Notes under the pieces: model-generated | Told to the model about the DNA's origin: nothing | Seen by the model: only the letters and a program-made list of their open reading frames with translations | Database searches by the model: none | In this document: positions 48,746 through 57,564 of the stretch, one piece after another | Layout: each line of letters starts with the position of its first letter | Numbering within the stretch: the stretch's first letter is position 1 | Made by a program: the position numbers and the translations under genes | Assembly (NCBI RefSeq): GCF_009451885.1 | Contig: NZ_WIAO01000011.1 | Location: forward strand, 1 to 64,000 | Origin: Glycomyces albidus | GTDB lineage: Bacteria > Actinomycetota > Actinomycetes > Mycobacteriales > Micromonosporaceae | Direction of reading: 5' to 3' | DNA length: 64,000 bases

Positions 48746-51280
48746 TCACGCGTTCCCGGCGCCCTCCTCGGCCGGGACGGCGAGCAGGTCGACCAGCTCG
48801 GCCCTGCCGTAGGTGCCGATCGAGTCGTGGAGCCGCAGGGCCCTGCTCCACTGGACGCGGGCCGCGGCCCGGTCGCCGCCCGCGGCGAGGGCGTTGCCGA
48901 GTCCGTGGCGGGCCCGTGCCTCCTCGTACGGGTCGGGGGACTCCTCGACCAGTTCGAGGGCCTCGCGGTGGAGGGTCTCGGCGGTCGTCGGGTCGCCCAC
49001 CACCCCGTAGGTGAACCCGGTGTTGTTGAGTACTTCGAGGCGGAGTTCGACGCTCGGGGCGGCGGCGGTCGCGTCGAGGGCCTGCTGGGCCAGCTCGACC
49101 GCTTCGGTGTACCGCCCCTGCCGGGCGCGGGCGTAGGCGAGGCGGCTGCGGATGAACGCCTGGCCGAACTCGTCGCCGGACTCGGCCGTGGCTTCGAGGG
49201 CGCGGGCGAGGAGGTCGGCGGCGGCGTCGGGGTCGCGGTCGCGCAGGCGCAGGCGGGCGAGCCCGGCGAGGGCGGCGCCGAGGTTCTGCTTCCAGCCGCG
49301 GTCGGCGAAGGTCTTGATGGAGCGCTCGAATCCGGCCTCGGCGCTCTCGTTGTCGCCGATGAGCAGGTCGAGGTGGGCGAGGTCGTCGACGGCGTTCGCC
49401 TCGTTGTCGGCGTCGCCGAGTTCGCGGAAGCCGGCGGCGACCTCGGTCGCGCACTGCCGGGCCTCGGCGAGCCGCCAGCGCTGGCTGTGGCACCAGCCGA
49501 GCGAGGCGATCGCGAACAGTTCGGCGCGGCGGTCGCCGAGTTCGGCCGCGATGGCGCGGGCGGCGGTGAGGTGCCGTTCGGCGCGGTCGAGGTCGCCGAG
49601 GGCGCGCTGGGTGTTGCCGATCTGCTGGAGGACGGCGGCCTCGTGGGCGCGGTCGCCGAGGGTGCGGTCGGCGTCGAGGGCGGTCGTGAGGCCGTCGAGG
49701 GCTTCGGCGCGCAGGCCGCGGAGGTACTGGTAGCGCCAGAGGGCGGAGGCGAGGCGGCCGGCGTGCCAGGGGTGGCGGCCGGCGGCGTGGCGGATGAGTT
49801 CGGTGAGGGCGCCGTGGCGGGTGTCGAGCCAGGCGAGGGCGTCTTCGGGGCCGGTGAAGCCGGGGACGGGGAGGTCGGTGTCCGGGATGAGTTCGGGTTC
49901 CCTGGCGAACAGGGGCTCCCAGGTGGAGGCGGTGGCGGCCAGGTACCAGTCGTAGAGCCTGGTGAGGGCGGTGTCGGGGTCGGGGTGGGCGGCGGCGTGC
50001 TCGCGGGCGTAGGCGCGGACGAGGTCGTGGACGTTCCAGCGGCCGTCGGGGGTGGCCGTGGTGAGGTGGACGCCGGCGAGGCGGCGCAGGGCCGCCTCGG
50101 CGGGTGCGAGGGCGGTGCTGGTGAGTGCGGCGATGCCGGCGGCCTCGAATTCGGTGGCGGGGTGGAGGCCGATGGCGTCGAGGACGTCGCGGTCGGCTGG
50201 GGTGAGCTGGGCGCGGGTGAGGTCGAGGCAGGCGCGGAGGCCGGCGGCTTCGTCGCCGGGGAGGTCGAGGTGGTCGAGGGGCGCCTGGGCGATGCGGTCG
50301 CGGAGTTCGCCGAGGGGCCGGTCGGGGTCGGCGAGGGTCTGGCAGGCGGCGAGGCGCAGGGCGAGGGGGAGGTCGCCGCAGGCGGCGGCGAGGCCGCGGG
50401 CGGCTTCGGGGTCGGTGGCGACGCGGCCGCGGCCGATCATGGCGTCGAGGAGGTCCATGGACTCCTCGCGGGTGAGCGGGGCGAGGCGCAGGTGCGGGAC
50501 GCCGTGGGTGGCGGTGAGCCCGAGGAGGTCGGCGCGGGCGGTGATGAGCGCGGTGGAGCCTCCGGTGCCGGGGAGGAGGTCGCGGAGCTGCTCGGGGCTG
50601 CGGGCGTTGTCGAGGATCACGAGGACGCGGCGGTGTCCGAGGAGGGAGCGGAACATGGCGGCGCGTTCGTCGCCGTCGGCGGGGATGTCGTCGGGGCCGG
50701 TGCCGAGGGCGGTGAGGAACCGGTGGAGGACGGGTGCGGGCGTGAGGGGGTCGGTGCCGGAGAAGCCGCGGAGGTCGACGTAGAGCTGGCCGTCGGGGTA
50801 GGTGTCGAGGGCCCGGTGGGCCCAGTGGAGGGCCAGGGCGGTCTTGCCGATGCCGGCGGGGCCGGCGAGGACGACGGCGCGGGGGGAGGCGGTCTGGAGG
50901 TGCTCGTCGATGAGGTGGAGTTCGCGTTCGCGGCCGGTGAAGGCGTGGGGTGCGGACGGGAGCTGGCGGGGGACCGGTCCGGTGTCGGCGGCGTCGGCGG
51001 CGCTGATGCGCGCGCACTGGGCGAGCCAGGTCTCGACGGCGGCTTCGTCGCCGCCGCAGGCGCGTACGAGTGCGGCCACGACTTCGGCGCGGGGGACGGT
51101 GTCGCGGTTGAGCACGGCGGCGAGGGTGCTGGTGGGGAGCCAGTCGCCGCGGTCGCGGGCGCGGCGGCTGACTTCGCGGATGCTCAGTCCGGAGGCCGCG
51201 CGCAGTTCTCGGAGGAGGGCGACGAGCTGCGGGGCCGAGCCGGCGGACGCAGGGTCGAGGCGGTCGAGGGGATGACGCAC
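48746..51280 (-). CDS. XRE-type HTH / NB-ARC ATPase / TPR regulator (AfsR-like STAND protein)
   Basis: 844-residue signal-transduction ATPase. An XRE helix-turn-helix (about residues 12-75, VALLRELRAASGLSIREVSRRA) precedes an NB-ARC domain (Walker A GPAGIGKTALALHW near 155, Walker B VLVILDNA, and the GLPLAL-like DLPLALRLAA), then about ten tetratricopeptide repeats to the C-terminus. Such proteins in actinobacteria often control secondary metabolism; related STAND proteins also act in phage defence. No biosynthetic cluster is in the window. The GTG at 51280 is chosen because a TAGACT -10 box lies 7 nt upstream; the longer frame to 51580 is low-complexity. Confidence 0.85.
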   Translation of the reverse strand: MRHPLDRLDPASAGSAPQLVALLRELRAASGLSIREVSRRARDRGDWLPTSTLAAVLNRDTVPRAEVVAALVRACGGDEAAVETWLAQCARISAADAADTGPVPRQLPSAPHAFTGRERELHLIDEHLQTASPRAVVLAGPAGIGKTALALHWAHRALDTYPDGQLYVDLRGFSGTDPLTPAPVLHRFLTALGTGPDDIPADGDERAAMFRSLLGHRRVLVILDNARSPEQLRDLLPGTGGSTALITARADLLGLTATHGVPHLRLAPLTREESMDLLDAMIGRGRVATDPEAARGLAAACGDLPLALRLAACQTLADPDRPLGELRDRIAQAPLDHLDLPGDEAAGLRACLDLTRAQLTPADRDVLDAIGLHPATEFEAAGIAALTSTALAPAEAALRRLAGVHLTTATPDGRWNVHDLVRAYAREHAAAHPDPDTALTRLYDWYLAATASTWEPLFAREPELIPDTDLPVPGFTGPEDALAWLDTRHGALTELIRHAAGRHPWHAGRLASALWRYQYLRGLRAEALDGLTTALDADRTLGDRAHEAAVLQQIGNTQRALGDLDRAERHLTAARAIAAELGDRRAELFAIASLGWCHSQRWRLAEARQCATEVAAGFRELGDADNEANAVDDLAHLDLLIGDNESAEAGFERSIKTFADRGWKQNLGAALAGLARLRLRDRDPDAAADLLARALEATAESGDEFGQAFIRSRLAYARARQGRYTEAVELAQQALDATAAAPSVELRLEVLNNTGFTYGVVGDPTTAETLHREALELVEESPDPYEEARARHGLGNALAAGGDRAAARVQWSRALRLHDSIGTYGRAELVDLLAVPAEEGAGNA

Positions 51281-51293
51281 GTCACCGAGTCTA
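51281..51293 (-). promoter_or_regulatory. -10 box directly before the NB-ARC gene, leaderless start
   Basis: On the minus strand TAGACT (51293-51288) ends 7 nt before the GTG at 51280; no ribosome site intervenes. The remaining 255 bp up to the VOC gene show no other clear signal. Confidence 0.5.
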
Positions 51294-51548
51294 CCGACGG
51301 CCGGCTCGGCGCGCGGACCCGTCCCGGACGATCCGGGACACGATATCCATTGCGCCCCAACATTCTCGGTGCGGTACTCGCCTCGCGGGAGCGCGTTCGC
51401 GCGGCGACCGCCGGCACGGGTCGTCAGCAGTGCCCGCCGCCGCGGACGGCCGCGGTCCAGGGGCGCGGCGAAGCGATGAGTTTCGGCGCGCGGCCTCGTC
51501 TCAACTGGTGCAATCGGCTGTAGACACCCGTTCGGAAGGACTCGACCA

Positions 51549-52028
51549 ATGCAGAAGATCGTCACCAACATCTGGTACACCGACGGCGCCGCCCAGGAGG
51601 CCGCCGAGTTCTACGCCACGCTCTTCGAGGACGCGAAGATCACCGGGACCATCCCCTTCGTCGAGGACGCGCACGGCACGCCCGGCCAGGCGATGGTCGT
51701 CAACTTCGAGCTCGCCGGCCAGCAGTTCACCGGGATCAACGGCGACGACTCCGCCAAGCACGACCACGCCATGTCGCTGCTGGTCAACTGCGAGGACCAG
51801 GCCGAGGTCGACCGCCTGTGGGACGCGTTCCTGTCCAACGGCGGCAAGGAGATCCAGTGCGGCTGGATCGCCGACAAGTGGGGCGTCAACTGGCAGGTGT
51901 GGCCGTCGGAGGCCGACCGGTACCTCGGCGGGCCCGACAAGGAGGGCGCCGTGCGCGCCACCGAGGCCATGTACGGCATGAAGAAGATCGACCTCCAGGG
52001 CATCAAGGACGCCTACGAGGGGAGGTAG
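51549..52028 (+). CDS. VOC-superfamily protein (PhnB / 3-demethylubiquinone-methyltransferase-like fold)
   Basis: 159 residues of the glyoxalase-like fold often called PhnB-type. Opening KIVTNIWYTDGAAQEAAEFYATLF and the closing WQVWPSEADRYLGGPD are typical. Usual metal ligands of glyoxalases are not clearly kept, so it may be a binding protein. GGAAGGA lies 8 nt before the ATG. No operon partner. Confidence 0.8.
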   Translation: MQKIVTNIWYTDGAAQEAAEFYATLFEDAKITGTIPFVEDAHGTPGQAMVVNFELAGQQFTGINGDDSAKHDHAMSLLVNCEDQAEVDRLWDAFLSNGGKEIQCGWIADKWGVNWQVWPSEADRYLGGPDKEGAVRATEAMYGMKKIDLQGIKDAYEGR

Positions 52029-52141
52029 CGGGACCGTCCCGGTCCCCCGCGCGGGGGACCGGCCCCGCCCGGCCGAGGGAGGCGGCCCGCGGCGGCGCCC
52101 GGCACGCTGGACCGGTGAACGTCCGCTGGCACAATGGCCTC

Positions 52142-53365
52142 ATGCGCCTCCTCGCCCCGCTCCGGTCCGGGGCCACCTACCGCGGCTGGGTGTGGCTCAT
52201 CCTCGGCGGCGCCCTGATGATGCCGTTCATGCTCGTCGGGGCGATCGGCTACAACTGGTTCCATCCCGAATCGGGGTTCGGGGGCGCGCTCCACCCGCTG
52301 GTGTTCGTTTCGGTTATTCCGCTGGTGGCGGCCGTCTCGCTGCTGCTGCCCGACCGCGAGATCGAGCGCACGGCCGCCAGGCGGCTCCTGGGCGCCGAGT
52401 TCGCCTCGCCGGCCGACGACGGGACCTGGAACTCGCGGTGGCGCACCGGCTGCTGGTTCACCCTCCACGCCGTCCTCGGCGGCGCCCTCAGCGGCATCAC
52501 GCTCGCGCTCGTGCCGTTCACGGTCTACCTGGTCGTCAACGGCGCGCTCGTGGTCCTCGGCCGCGGGCCGACCGGGATCTACACCGGTCCGATCGCCGAC
52601 TGGGGCCTGCTCACCGGCCCGCTCTTCCTCGCCGCCCTCGTCTACCTCGTCGCCGCCGCGGGCGCCGGCATGAAGGTCCTCGCGCCGCACCTGCTCGGGC
52701 AGGGCGCGGCCGACCGGCTCGCCGCCTCCCGCGCCGAGACCGCCCGCCTGGCCGCGCGCAACCGGATCGCCCGCGAGCTGCACGACTCGGTCGGGCACGC
52801 CCTCTCGGTGGTCGTGGTCCAGTCCGAGGCCGCCTCCCGCCTCATCGACGCCGACCCGGCGTTCGCGGCCCGGGCCATGGCCGCCGTGGGCGAGACCGCG
52901 CGCGGCGCCCTGGCCGAACTCGACGCCGTCATCGGCGCGCTCCGCGAGGACCGCGACGGCTCCCGCGGCCCCCAGAAGGACCTCGCCGACCTCGATGCAC
53001 TCGCGGCCGAATCGGGCGTCGACGTGGACCTGCGCGTCCGCGGCGACCGCGACGCCGTGGGCCGCCTGACCTCCCGCGAGACCTACCGGATCGTCCAGGA
53101 GGCGCTCACCAACGTCCTGCGCCACGCCGACGAGCCGCGCGCGGTCGTCGACCTCGACCTGGACGGCGGGGTGGCCGTGGCCGTGGCGAGTCCGGCCGCG
53201 CGCCGGCCCCGCCCGCGGCCGGGCGGGCGCGGCCTCATCGGCATGGCCGAGCGCGCCGCCGTCCTCGGCGGCACCGCTGAGACGCACTGGGCCGACGGGA
53301 CCTGGACCGTCCGGATCGCACTGCCCGCCGCACCGCCCGCTCCGCCTTCGAAGGGAACCGCATGA
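52142..53365 (+). CDS. Two-component sensor histidine kinase (NarL-partner type)
   Basis: 407-residue membrane kinase. Four to five hydrophobic segments (from WVWLILGGALMMPFMLVG to VYLVAAAGAGMKVL) lead to a HisKA_3 dimerisation domain with the phosphorylated His in RELHDSVGHALSVVV (near residue 220), then a short HATPase with the N-box EALTNVLRHA. The usual DxGxG box is replaced by ASPAARRPRPRPGGRGLIGM, as in some actinobacterial NarL-type kinases. Start: ATG at 52142, with CACAAT 6 nt upstream; a GTG at 52115 is possible. Coupled to the response regulator (ATGA). Confidence 0.9.
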   Translation: MRLLAPLRSGATYRGWVWLILGGALMMPFMLVGAIGYNWFHPESGFGGALHPLVFVSVIPLVAAVSLLLPDREIERTAARRLLGAEFASPADDGTWNSRWRTGCWFTLHAVLGGALSGITLALVPFTVYLVVNGALVVLGRGPTGIYTGPIADWGLLTGPLFLAALVYLVAAAGAGMKVLAPHLLGQGAADRLAASRAETARLAARNRIARELHDSVGHALSVVVVQSEAASRLIDADPAFAARAMAAVGETARGALAELDAVIGALREDRDGSRGPQKDLADLDALAAESGVDVDLRVRGDRDAVGRLTSRETYRIVQEALTNVLRHADEPRAVVDLDLDGGVAVAVASPAARRPRPRPGGRGLIGMAERAAVLGGTAETHWADGTWTVRIALPAAPPAPPSKGTA

Positions 53366-54003
53366 CCGCGCCGCTGCGCATCGCACTCGTCGACGACGAG
53401 GACCTCATCCGCTCCGGGTTCGCGGCGGTCATCGGCGCCGAACCCGACCTCGACGTCGTCGCCGAGGGCGCCGACGGGATCGACGCGCTCGCCATCGCCC
53501 GCTCCGGCAAGGCCGACGTCATGCTCATGGACGTGCGGATGCCGAAGGTCGACGGCATCGAGGCCACCGCGCGGATCACCGCCGAACTCGACCGGCCGCC
53601 GAAGATCCTCGTCGTCACCACCTTCGACAACGACGACTACGTGTGGCAGGCGCTGCGCGCCGGCGCGGACGGGTTCCTGCTCAAGCGCACCCGGCTCGAG
53701 GACCTCCTCGCGGCCGTGCGCCTCGTCGCCCGCACCGACGCGCTCCTGTTCCCCGAAGCCGTCCGCCGCCTCGCCGCCGCCGCACCGAAACGCAACGCCC
53801 CCAAGGGCATCGGCGATCTCAGCGACCGCGAGCGCGAAGTCCTCACCCTCGCCGCCCGGGGGCTGTCGAACGCCGAGATCGCCGCGGAGCTGTTCCTCGG
53901 CCGCGAGACCGTCAAGACCCACTTGAGCAGCGTCTACACCAAGCTCGGGGTCCGCGACCGGACCCAGGCCGTCATCGCCGCCTACGAAGGCGGCCTCGTC
54001 TAG
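53362..54003 (+). CDS. NarL/FixJ-family response regulator
   Basis: 213 residues. Receiver domain with VDDEDLIRSG (acidic pair), phosphoacceptor Asp in MLMDVRMPKVDG (near residue 56) and the conserved Lys; C-terminal LuxR helix-turn-helix with LSNAEIAAELFLGRETVKTHLSSV. Cognate of the kinase with which it overlaps. An intrinsic terminator follows. Target genes unknown. Confidence 0.95.
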   Translation: MTAPLRIALVDDEDLIRSGFAAVIGAEPDLDVVAEGADGIDALAIARSGKADVMLMDVRMPKVDGIEATARITAELDRPPKILVVTTFDNDDYVWQALRAGADGFLLKRTRLEDLLAAVRLVARTDALLFPEAVRRLAAAAPKRNAPKGIGDLSDREREVLTLAARGLSNAEIAAELFLGRETVKTHLSSVYTKLGVRDRTQAVIAAYEGGLV

Positions 54004-54016
54004 CGCGCACGCCACG

Positions 54017-54037
54017 CCCGGGGCTTCCCGCCCCGGG
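54017..54037 (+). terminator. Terminator after the response regulator
   Basis: CCCGGGGC / GCCCCGGG stem (54017-54024 with 54030-54037) followed by TTTCTT. Confidence 0.85.
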
Positions 54038-54051
54038 TTTCTTCGTGCTAT

Positions 54052-54075
54052 GGTTCATTAGTCAAGTAATGAACC
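54052..54075. promoter_or_regulatory. Operator of the GntR/ABC operon
   Basis: Perfect 9-bp inverted repeat GGTTCATTA (54052-54060) / TAATGAACC (54067-54075) with a 6-bp spacer, 41 bp before the GntR start. It overlaps TATGGT (54050-54055), a -10 candidate, and a third AATGAACC half-site follows at 54084-54091. Position suits autoregulation by the YtrA-type repressor. Confidence 0.75.
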
Positions 54076-54116
54076 TCTGAACCAATGAACCCGTACCCAC
54101 CACGTTAGGAGGCGAG

Positions 54117-54482
54117 ATGTTCGATGACGGCACGCCGATCTATCGGCAGATCGCCGACCAGATCAAGGCCGAGATCATGAACGGATCGCTCGAACCGGGA
54201 GGCAAGGTCATGTCGACCAACCAGTACGCCGCGTTCTACCAGATCAACCCGGCCACGGCGCAGAAGGCGTTCCGGGAGCTGGTCGACGAGGGCATCCTCT
54301 ACAAGCAGCGCGGGGTCGGCATGTACGTCGCCGACGACGCCCGCGACCGGCTCGCCGCGGACTTCCGCGAGCGCTTCTTCGAGCGGGTCCTGGCCCCCCT
54401 GGTCCGCGAAGCCCGCCAGGCGGGCATCCCCCTGTCCGACATCATCGACTACCTCCGAGACCAGGAAGGCGCCCTCCGATGA
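54117..54482 (+). CDS. GntR-family repressor, YtrA subfamily
   Basis: 121 residues: winged helix (PIYRQIADQIKAEIMNGSLEPGGKVMSTNQYA, about 8-75) and a short helical C-terminus without a ligand domain, the hallmark of YtrA regulators that control linked ABC genes. TTAGGAGG precedes the ATG. Overlaps the ATPase gene by 4 bp. Confidence 0.92.
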   Translation: MFDDGTPIYRQIADQIKAEIMNGSLEPGGKVMSTNQYAAFYQINPATAQKAFRELVDEGILYKQRGVGMYVADDARDRLAADFRERFFERVLAPLVREARQAGIPLSDIIDYLRDQEGALR

Positions 54483-55351
54483 GCTTCACCGTCAACCTCC
54501 GCAGCGTCACCCTCGAGTACGGCGCCGAGCCCGCCCTCGCGGACGTGGACCTCGACCTCGAGGCCGGCAAGATCTACGGCCTCCTCGGCCGCAACGGCGC
54601 CGGCAAGACCAGCCTCCTGAGCCTGCTCGCGGCCTTCCGCAAGCCGACCTCGGGCGAGGTCCTGGTCGGCGGCGAACCGGTGTGGGAGAACGCCCCGATC
54701 GTCTCCCGCGTCGCCCTCATCCGCGAAGGCGGCGACTTCGACGACACCGAGACCGTCAAGGGCACCATCGAGTCCGGCCAGATCCGCCCCTCGTTCGACA
54801 CCGACTACGCCTTCGCGCTCGCCGACCGGTTCGAGGTGCCGCTCAAGAAGCGGGTCAACGCCCTCTCCCGCGGCAAGCGCTCGGTCCTGGCCGCCCTCTG
54901 CGGCCTCGCGGCCCGCGCCGAGCTCACCATGTTCGACGAGGTCCACCTCGGCATGGACGCCCCCACCCGGGACGCGTTCTACAAGGAGCTCCTCGCCGAG
55001 TACATGGACCGCCCGCACACGGTCATCCTCTCGACCCACCTCATCGACGAGGTCGCCAACTACCTCGAAGAGGTCGTCATCGTCGACAAGGGACGGATCC
55101 TGCGCCACGCCGACATCGAGACCTTCCAGGGCATGGGCGCCACCCTCACCGGCCCGGCCGCCGCCGTCGACGCCCTCGGCCTCGAGCCCCTCGCCGAGCA
55201 GCGCCTCGGCGGCACCAAGAGCATCACCGTCGCCGCCCTGGACGCCGCGGCCCGCGAGCGGGCGGCCGCCGCCGGCATCGAGGTCGGCCCCGTCGGCCTC
55301 CAGGACCTCTTCATCCACCTCACCGCCCCGCAGGACCGGAACGGAGCCTGA
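54479..55351 (+). CDS. ABC transporter ATPase (YtrB-like)
   Basis: 290 residues. Walker A GRNGAGKTSL near residue 40, Walker B LTMFDEVHLGMD. The ABC signature is LSRGKRS, lacking the usual LSGGQ glycine pair, a known variation in the YtrA-linked exporters. The C-terminal region resembles the regulatory domain of CcmA/YtrB types. It works with the two membrane proteins that follow; substrate unknown, possibly a cell-wall-active compound, by analogy with YtrA operons. Confidence 0.9.
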   Translation: MSFTVNLRSVTLEYGAEPALADVDLDLEAGKIYGLLGRNGAGKTSLLSLLAAFRKPTSGEVLVGGEPVWENAPIVSRVALIREGGDFDDTETVKGTIESGQIRPSFDTDYAFALADRFEVPLKKRVNALSRGKRSVLAALCGLAARAELTMFDEVHLGMDAPTRDAFYKELLAEYMDRPHTVILSTHLIDEVANYLEEVVIVDKGRILRHADIETFQGMGATLTGPAAAVDALGLEPLAEQRLGGTKSITVAALDAAARERAAAAGIEVGPVGLQDLFIHLTAPQDRNGA

Positions 55352-55353
55352 CC

Positions 55354-56112
55354 ATGCCCACCCTCGCCAACCTGCGCCTCCCGACCCGCCGGTACGCCCT
55401 CGGCGCCGGCATCACCGCGGAGGCCCTGAAGTACTTCAAGTACTGGATCGCCGCCGCGCTCGTCCTGGCGTTCGCGTTCCCCTTCGCCGTCTCCCAGTGG
55501 AACGACATCACGATCTCGGCCTGGTACTACGCGGCCAACGGCGGCAAGTGGTTCACCGCGTTCGTCGGCGGCGGGTTCCTGTTCGTCCTCGTGCCCAACA
55601 TGGTCGCCACCGGCCTGACCCGGCGCGAACTCGCCGTCTCCATGGGGATCTTCGGCGTCCTGTGGTCGCTCGCGATCGGCGCGATCGCCTTCGCCGGGCT
55701 CCTCGCCGAGCGCGCCTACTACGGCGCCATGGGCTGGTCGCACGGCATCGACGCGAACGACGCGATCGCCCCGATCGGCTCCGCCGCCGAGACCGCCGCG
55801 TTCGGCGCCCACTACCCGCTGGTGTACCTCGTGTACTTCACCGCCGGCGCCCTCATCGGCGTCGCCTCCTACCGCTGGGAGGGCGCCGGCTGGCTCCTGC
55901 TCGTCCCGGTCCTCCCGGTGGTCTTCAGCCTCGACAACGCCCTCTACGACACCGAACCGGTCGGCCCCGGCTGGGCCGGGTTCCTCGGCGGCGCCATCGG
56001 CGACTGGGGCCGCGGCCTCATCGTCGCACTGCTCCTGGTCACCGTCGCCGGCCTGGCGGCGGCCGCCTACCGCATCCTCATCGACATCCCGTTGCGCGCG
56101 AAGAAGGCCTGA
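55354..56112 (+). CDS. ABC transporter permease, first membrane subunit
   Basis: 252 residues with about six membrane segments (from IAAALVLAFAFPFAV to IVALLLVTVAGLAAAAY). ATG at 55354, two bases after the ATPase stop. Homologous to the following gene: both share a TRRELAVS / TRREVTT loop and the FTGALIG segment, pointing to tandem duplication. Confidence 0.85.
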   Translation: MPTLANLRLPTRRYALGAGITAEALKYFKYWIAAALVLAFAFPFAVSQWNDITISAWYYAANGGKWFTAFVGGGFLFVLVPNMVATGLTRRELAVSMGIFGVLWSLAIGAIAFAGLLAERAYYGAMGWSHGIDANDAIAPIGSAAETAAFGAHYPLVYLVYFTAGALIGVASYRWEGAGWLLLVPVLPVVFSLDNALYDTEPVGPGWAGFLGGAIGDWGRGLIVALLLVTVAGLAAAAYRILIDIPLRAKKA

Positions 56113-56114
56113 CC

Positions 56115-56792
56115 ATGTCCACCGCACTCGCCAAGCGCCGCTACCGGCTCGGCACCGGCCTCTTCCTCGGCTCCGCCCGCTGGCTCCGCTGGATCCTCAT
56201 CGCCTGGATCGTCCTCACCCCGGTCCTCTCGGCGGTCTTCGCCGACGTCGTCGAGATCGGACTGTGGGCCATCACCGCCACCGTCTTCCAGTGGTTCGTC
56301 GCCTGCACCGCCGGCATCATGCTCTACCAGGGCCTGCCCGGCATGCTCGCCAACGGCGTCACCCGCCGCGAGGTCACCACCGCCTACCTCGTCTTCGGCG
56401 CCCTGGCCTCCGCCGGCACCGCCGCCGTCGTCACCGCCGGGTTCGCCGCCGAGCACGCCCTCCTCTCCGCGGTCGCCCAACCGGCCGGCTCCTGGAGCGC
56501 CGACCTCGCCGCCGGCGCCCGCTACCTGCTCATCACGCCGATCTACTTCTTCACCGGCGCCCTCATCGGCGCCGCGGCCCTCCGCTTCGGCGGCAGCCAC
56601 TGGTTCAGCGCCCTCGTCCTCGTCGCGGCCGCCGGCCACTACGCCGGCGTCCTCGCCCTCGAATACGGCTTCTCCGGCGGGCCCGGCACGGTCGCCGCCT
56701 GGGCCGCCATCGGCCTCGCCGTCATCGCGATCCTGGTCGCCGGCACCGCCGCCGCCCTCCGCGACATCCCCGTCCGGGCGAACCGGGCCTGA
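56115..56792 (+). CDS. ABC transporter permease, second membrane subunit
   Basis: 225 residues, six predicted membrane spans. Shares LxNGVTRREVTT and YFFTGALIGAA with the previous gene; ends with RDIPVRANRA as the partner ends with IDIPLRAKKA. Start ATG two bases after the previous stop. The pair probably forms a heterodimeric exporter channel. Confidence 0.85.
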   Translation: MSTALAKRRYRLGTGLFLGSARWLRWILIAWIVLTPVLSAVFADVVEIGLWAITATVFQWFVACTAGIMLYQGLPGMLANGVTRREVTTAYLVFGALASAGTAAVVTAGFAAEHALLSAVAQPAGSWSADLAAGARYLLITPIYFFTGALIGAAALRFGGSHWFSALVLVAAAGHYAGVLALEYGFSGGPGTVAAWAAIGLAVIAILVAGTAAALRDIPVRANRA

Positions 56793-56795
56793 GCC

Positions 56796-57086
56796 ATGGG
56801 ACTCCTCCTCGCCGACGTCCCGTTCCCGGTGCTCGTGATCGCCGCGTGCGTCGCGGCGGGCGTCGTCGCGGGCCTCCTGCTCACCACGGGGCCCGCGCCC
56901 GAGCCCGACGGCGAGCCGAGACGCACCACACCGCCCGCCGACCCCGCACACCGCACGCCGGACGAGTGGGACACTGGTGAACGGCCAGTACACGCTCCGG
57001 AAGGTCAGCACATTGTCGATCCAGCCCATCCGCATCTTCGGCGACCCGGTCCTGCGCACCGCGGCGGAGGAAGTCGACACCTTTGA
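56796..57086 (+). CDS. Possible small membrane protein
   Basis: 96-residue frame starting four bases after the permease stop. Its first 30 residues are a clear hydrophobic helix (VLVIAACVAAGVVAGLLL), but the Pro/His-rich remainder overlaps the start of def by 74 bp in another frame. It could be a short real gene ending in the overlap, or chance. Unrecognised. Confidence 0.3.
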   Translation: MGLLLADVPFPVLVIAACVAAGVVAGLLLTTGPAPEPDGEPRRTTPPADPAHRTPDEWDTGERPVHAPEGQHIVDPAHPHLRRPGPAHRGGGSRHL

Positions 57087-57564
57087 CAAGGAACTGCGGA
57101 ACCTCGTGAAGGACCTCCTCGACACCATGCGCGACGAAGGCGGCGCCGGCCTCGCCGCCCCGCAGCTGGGCGTGAGCAAGCGCGTGTTCTCCTTCGACGT
57201 CGACGACGTCGTCGGCCACATCGTCAACCCGGTCCTCGAATTCCCCGACGAGGAGGAGCAGGACGGCCCCGAAGGCTGCCTGTCACTGCCGGGCCTGTAC
57301 TTCGACACGGTCCGCCGCCAGAACGTCGTCGCCAAGGGCTTCAACGAGTACGGCGACCCGCTCCAGATCGTCGGCACCGGCCTCATGGCCCGCTGCCTCC
57401 AGCACGAGACCGACCACCTCGACGGCATCATCTTCATCGACCGCCTCGACTCGGAGCGCCGCAAGGCCGCGCTGGCCGAGATCCAGTCCCAGGACTGGTA
57501 CAACGAAGAGGTCAAAGTCAAAGTCACCCCCCACGACTCCAAGGGTGTGTTCTTCAAGCGATGA
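57013..57564 (+). CDS. def: Peptide deformylase
   Basis: Removes the formyl group from nascent chains. 183 residues with all three metal-site motifs: [20 protein letters not shown] (Cys ligand) and QHETDHLDG (two His plus catalytic Glu). Start TTG at 57013 ([15 protein letters not shown]) fits homologues and has AAGG upstream; a GTG at 56977 would add 12 residues. Coupled to fmt by a 4-bp overlap. Confidence 0.95.
   Translation: MSIQPIRIFGDPVLRTAAEEVDTFDKELRNLVKDLLDTMRDEGGAGLAAPQLGVSKRVFSFDVDDVVGHIVNPVLEFPDEEEQDGPEGCLSLPGLYFDTVRRQNVVAKGFNEYGDPLQIVGTGLMARCLQHETDHLDGIIFIDRLDSERRKAALAEIQSQDWYNEEVKVKVTPHDSKGVFFKR

Noticed and set aside
51281-51580. N-terminal extension of the NB-ARC protein to 51580
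   Set aside because: Low-complexity Arg/Pro sequence without ribosome site, overlapping a good -10 box; the helix-turn-helix is complete without it.
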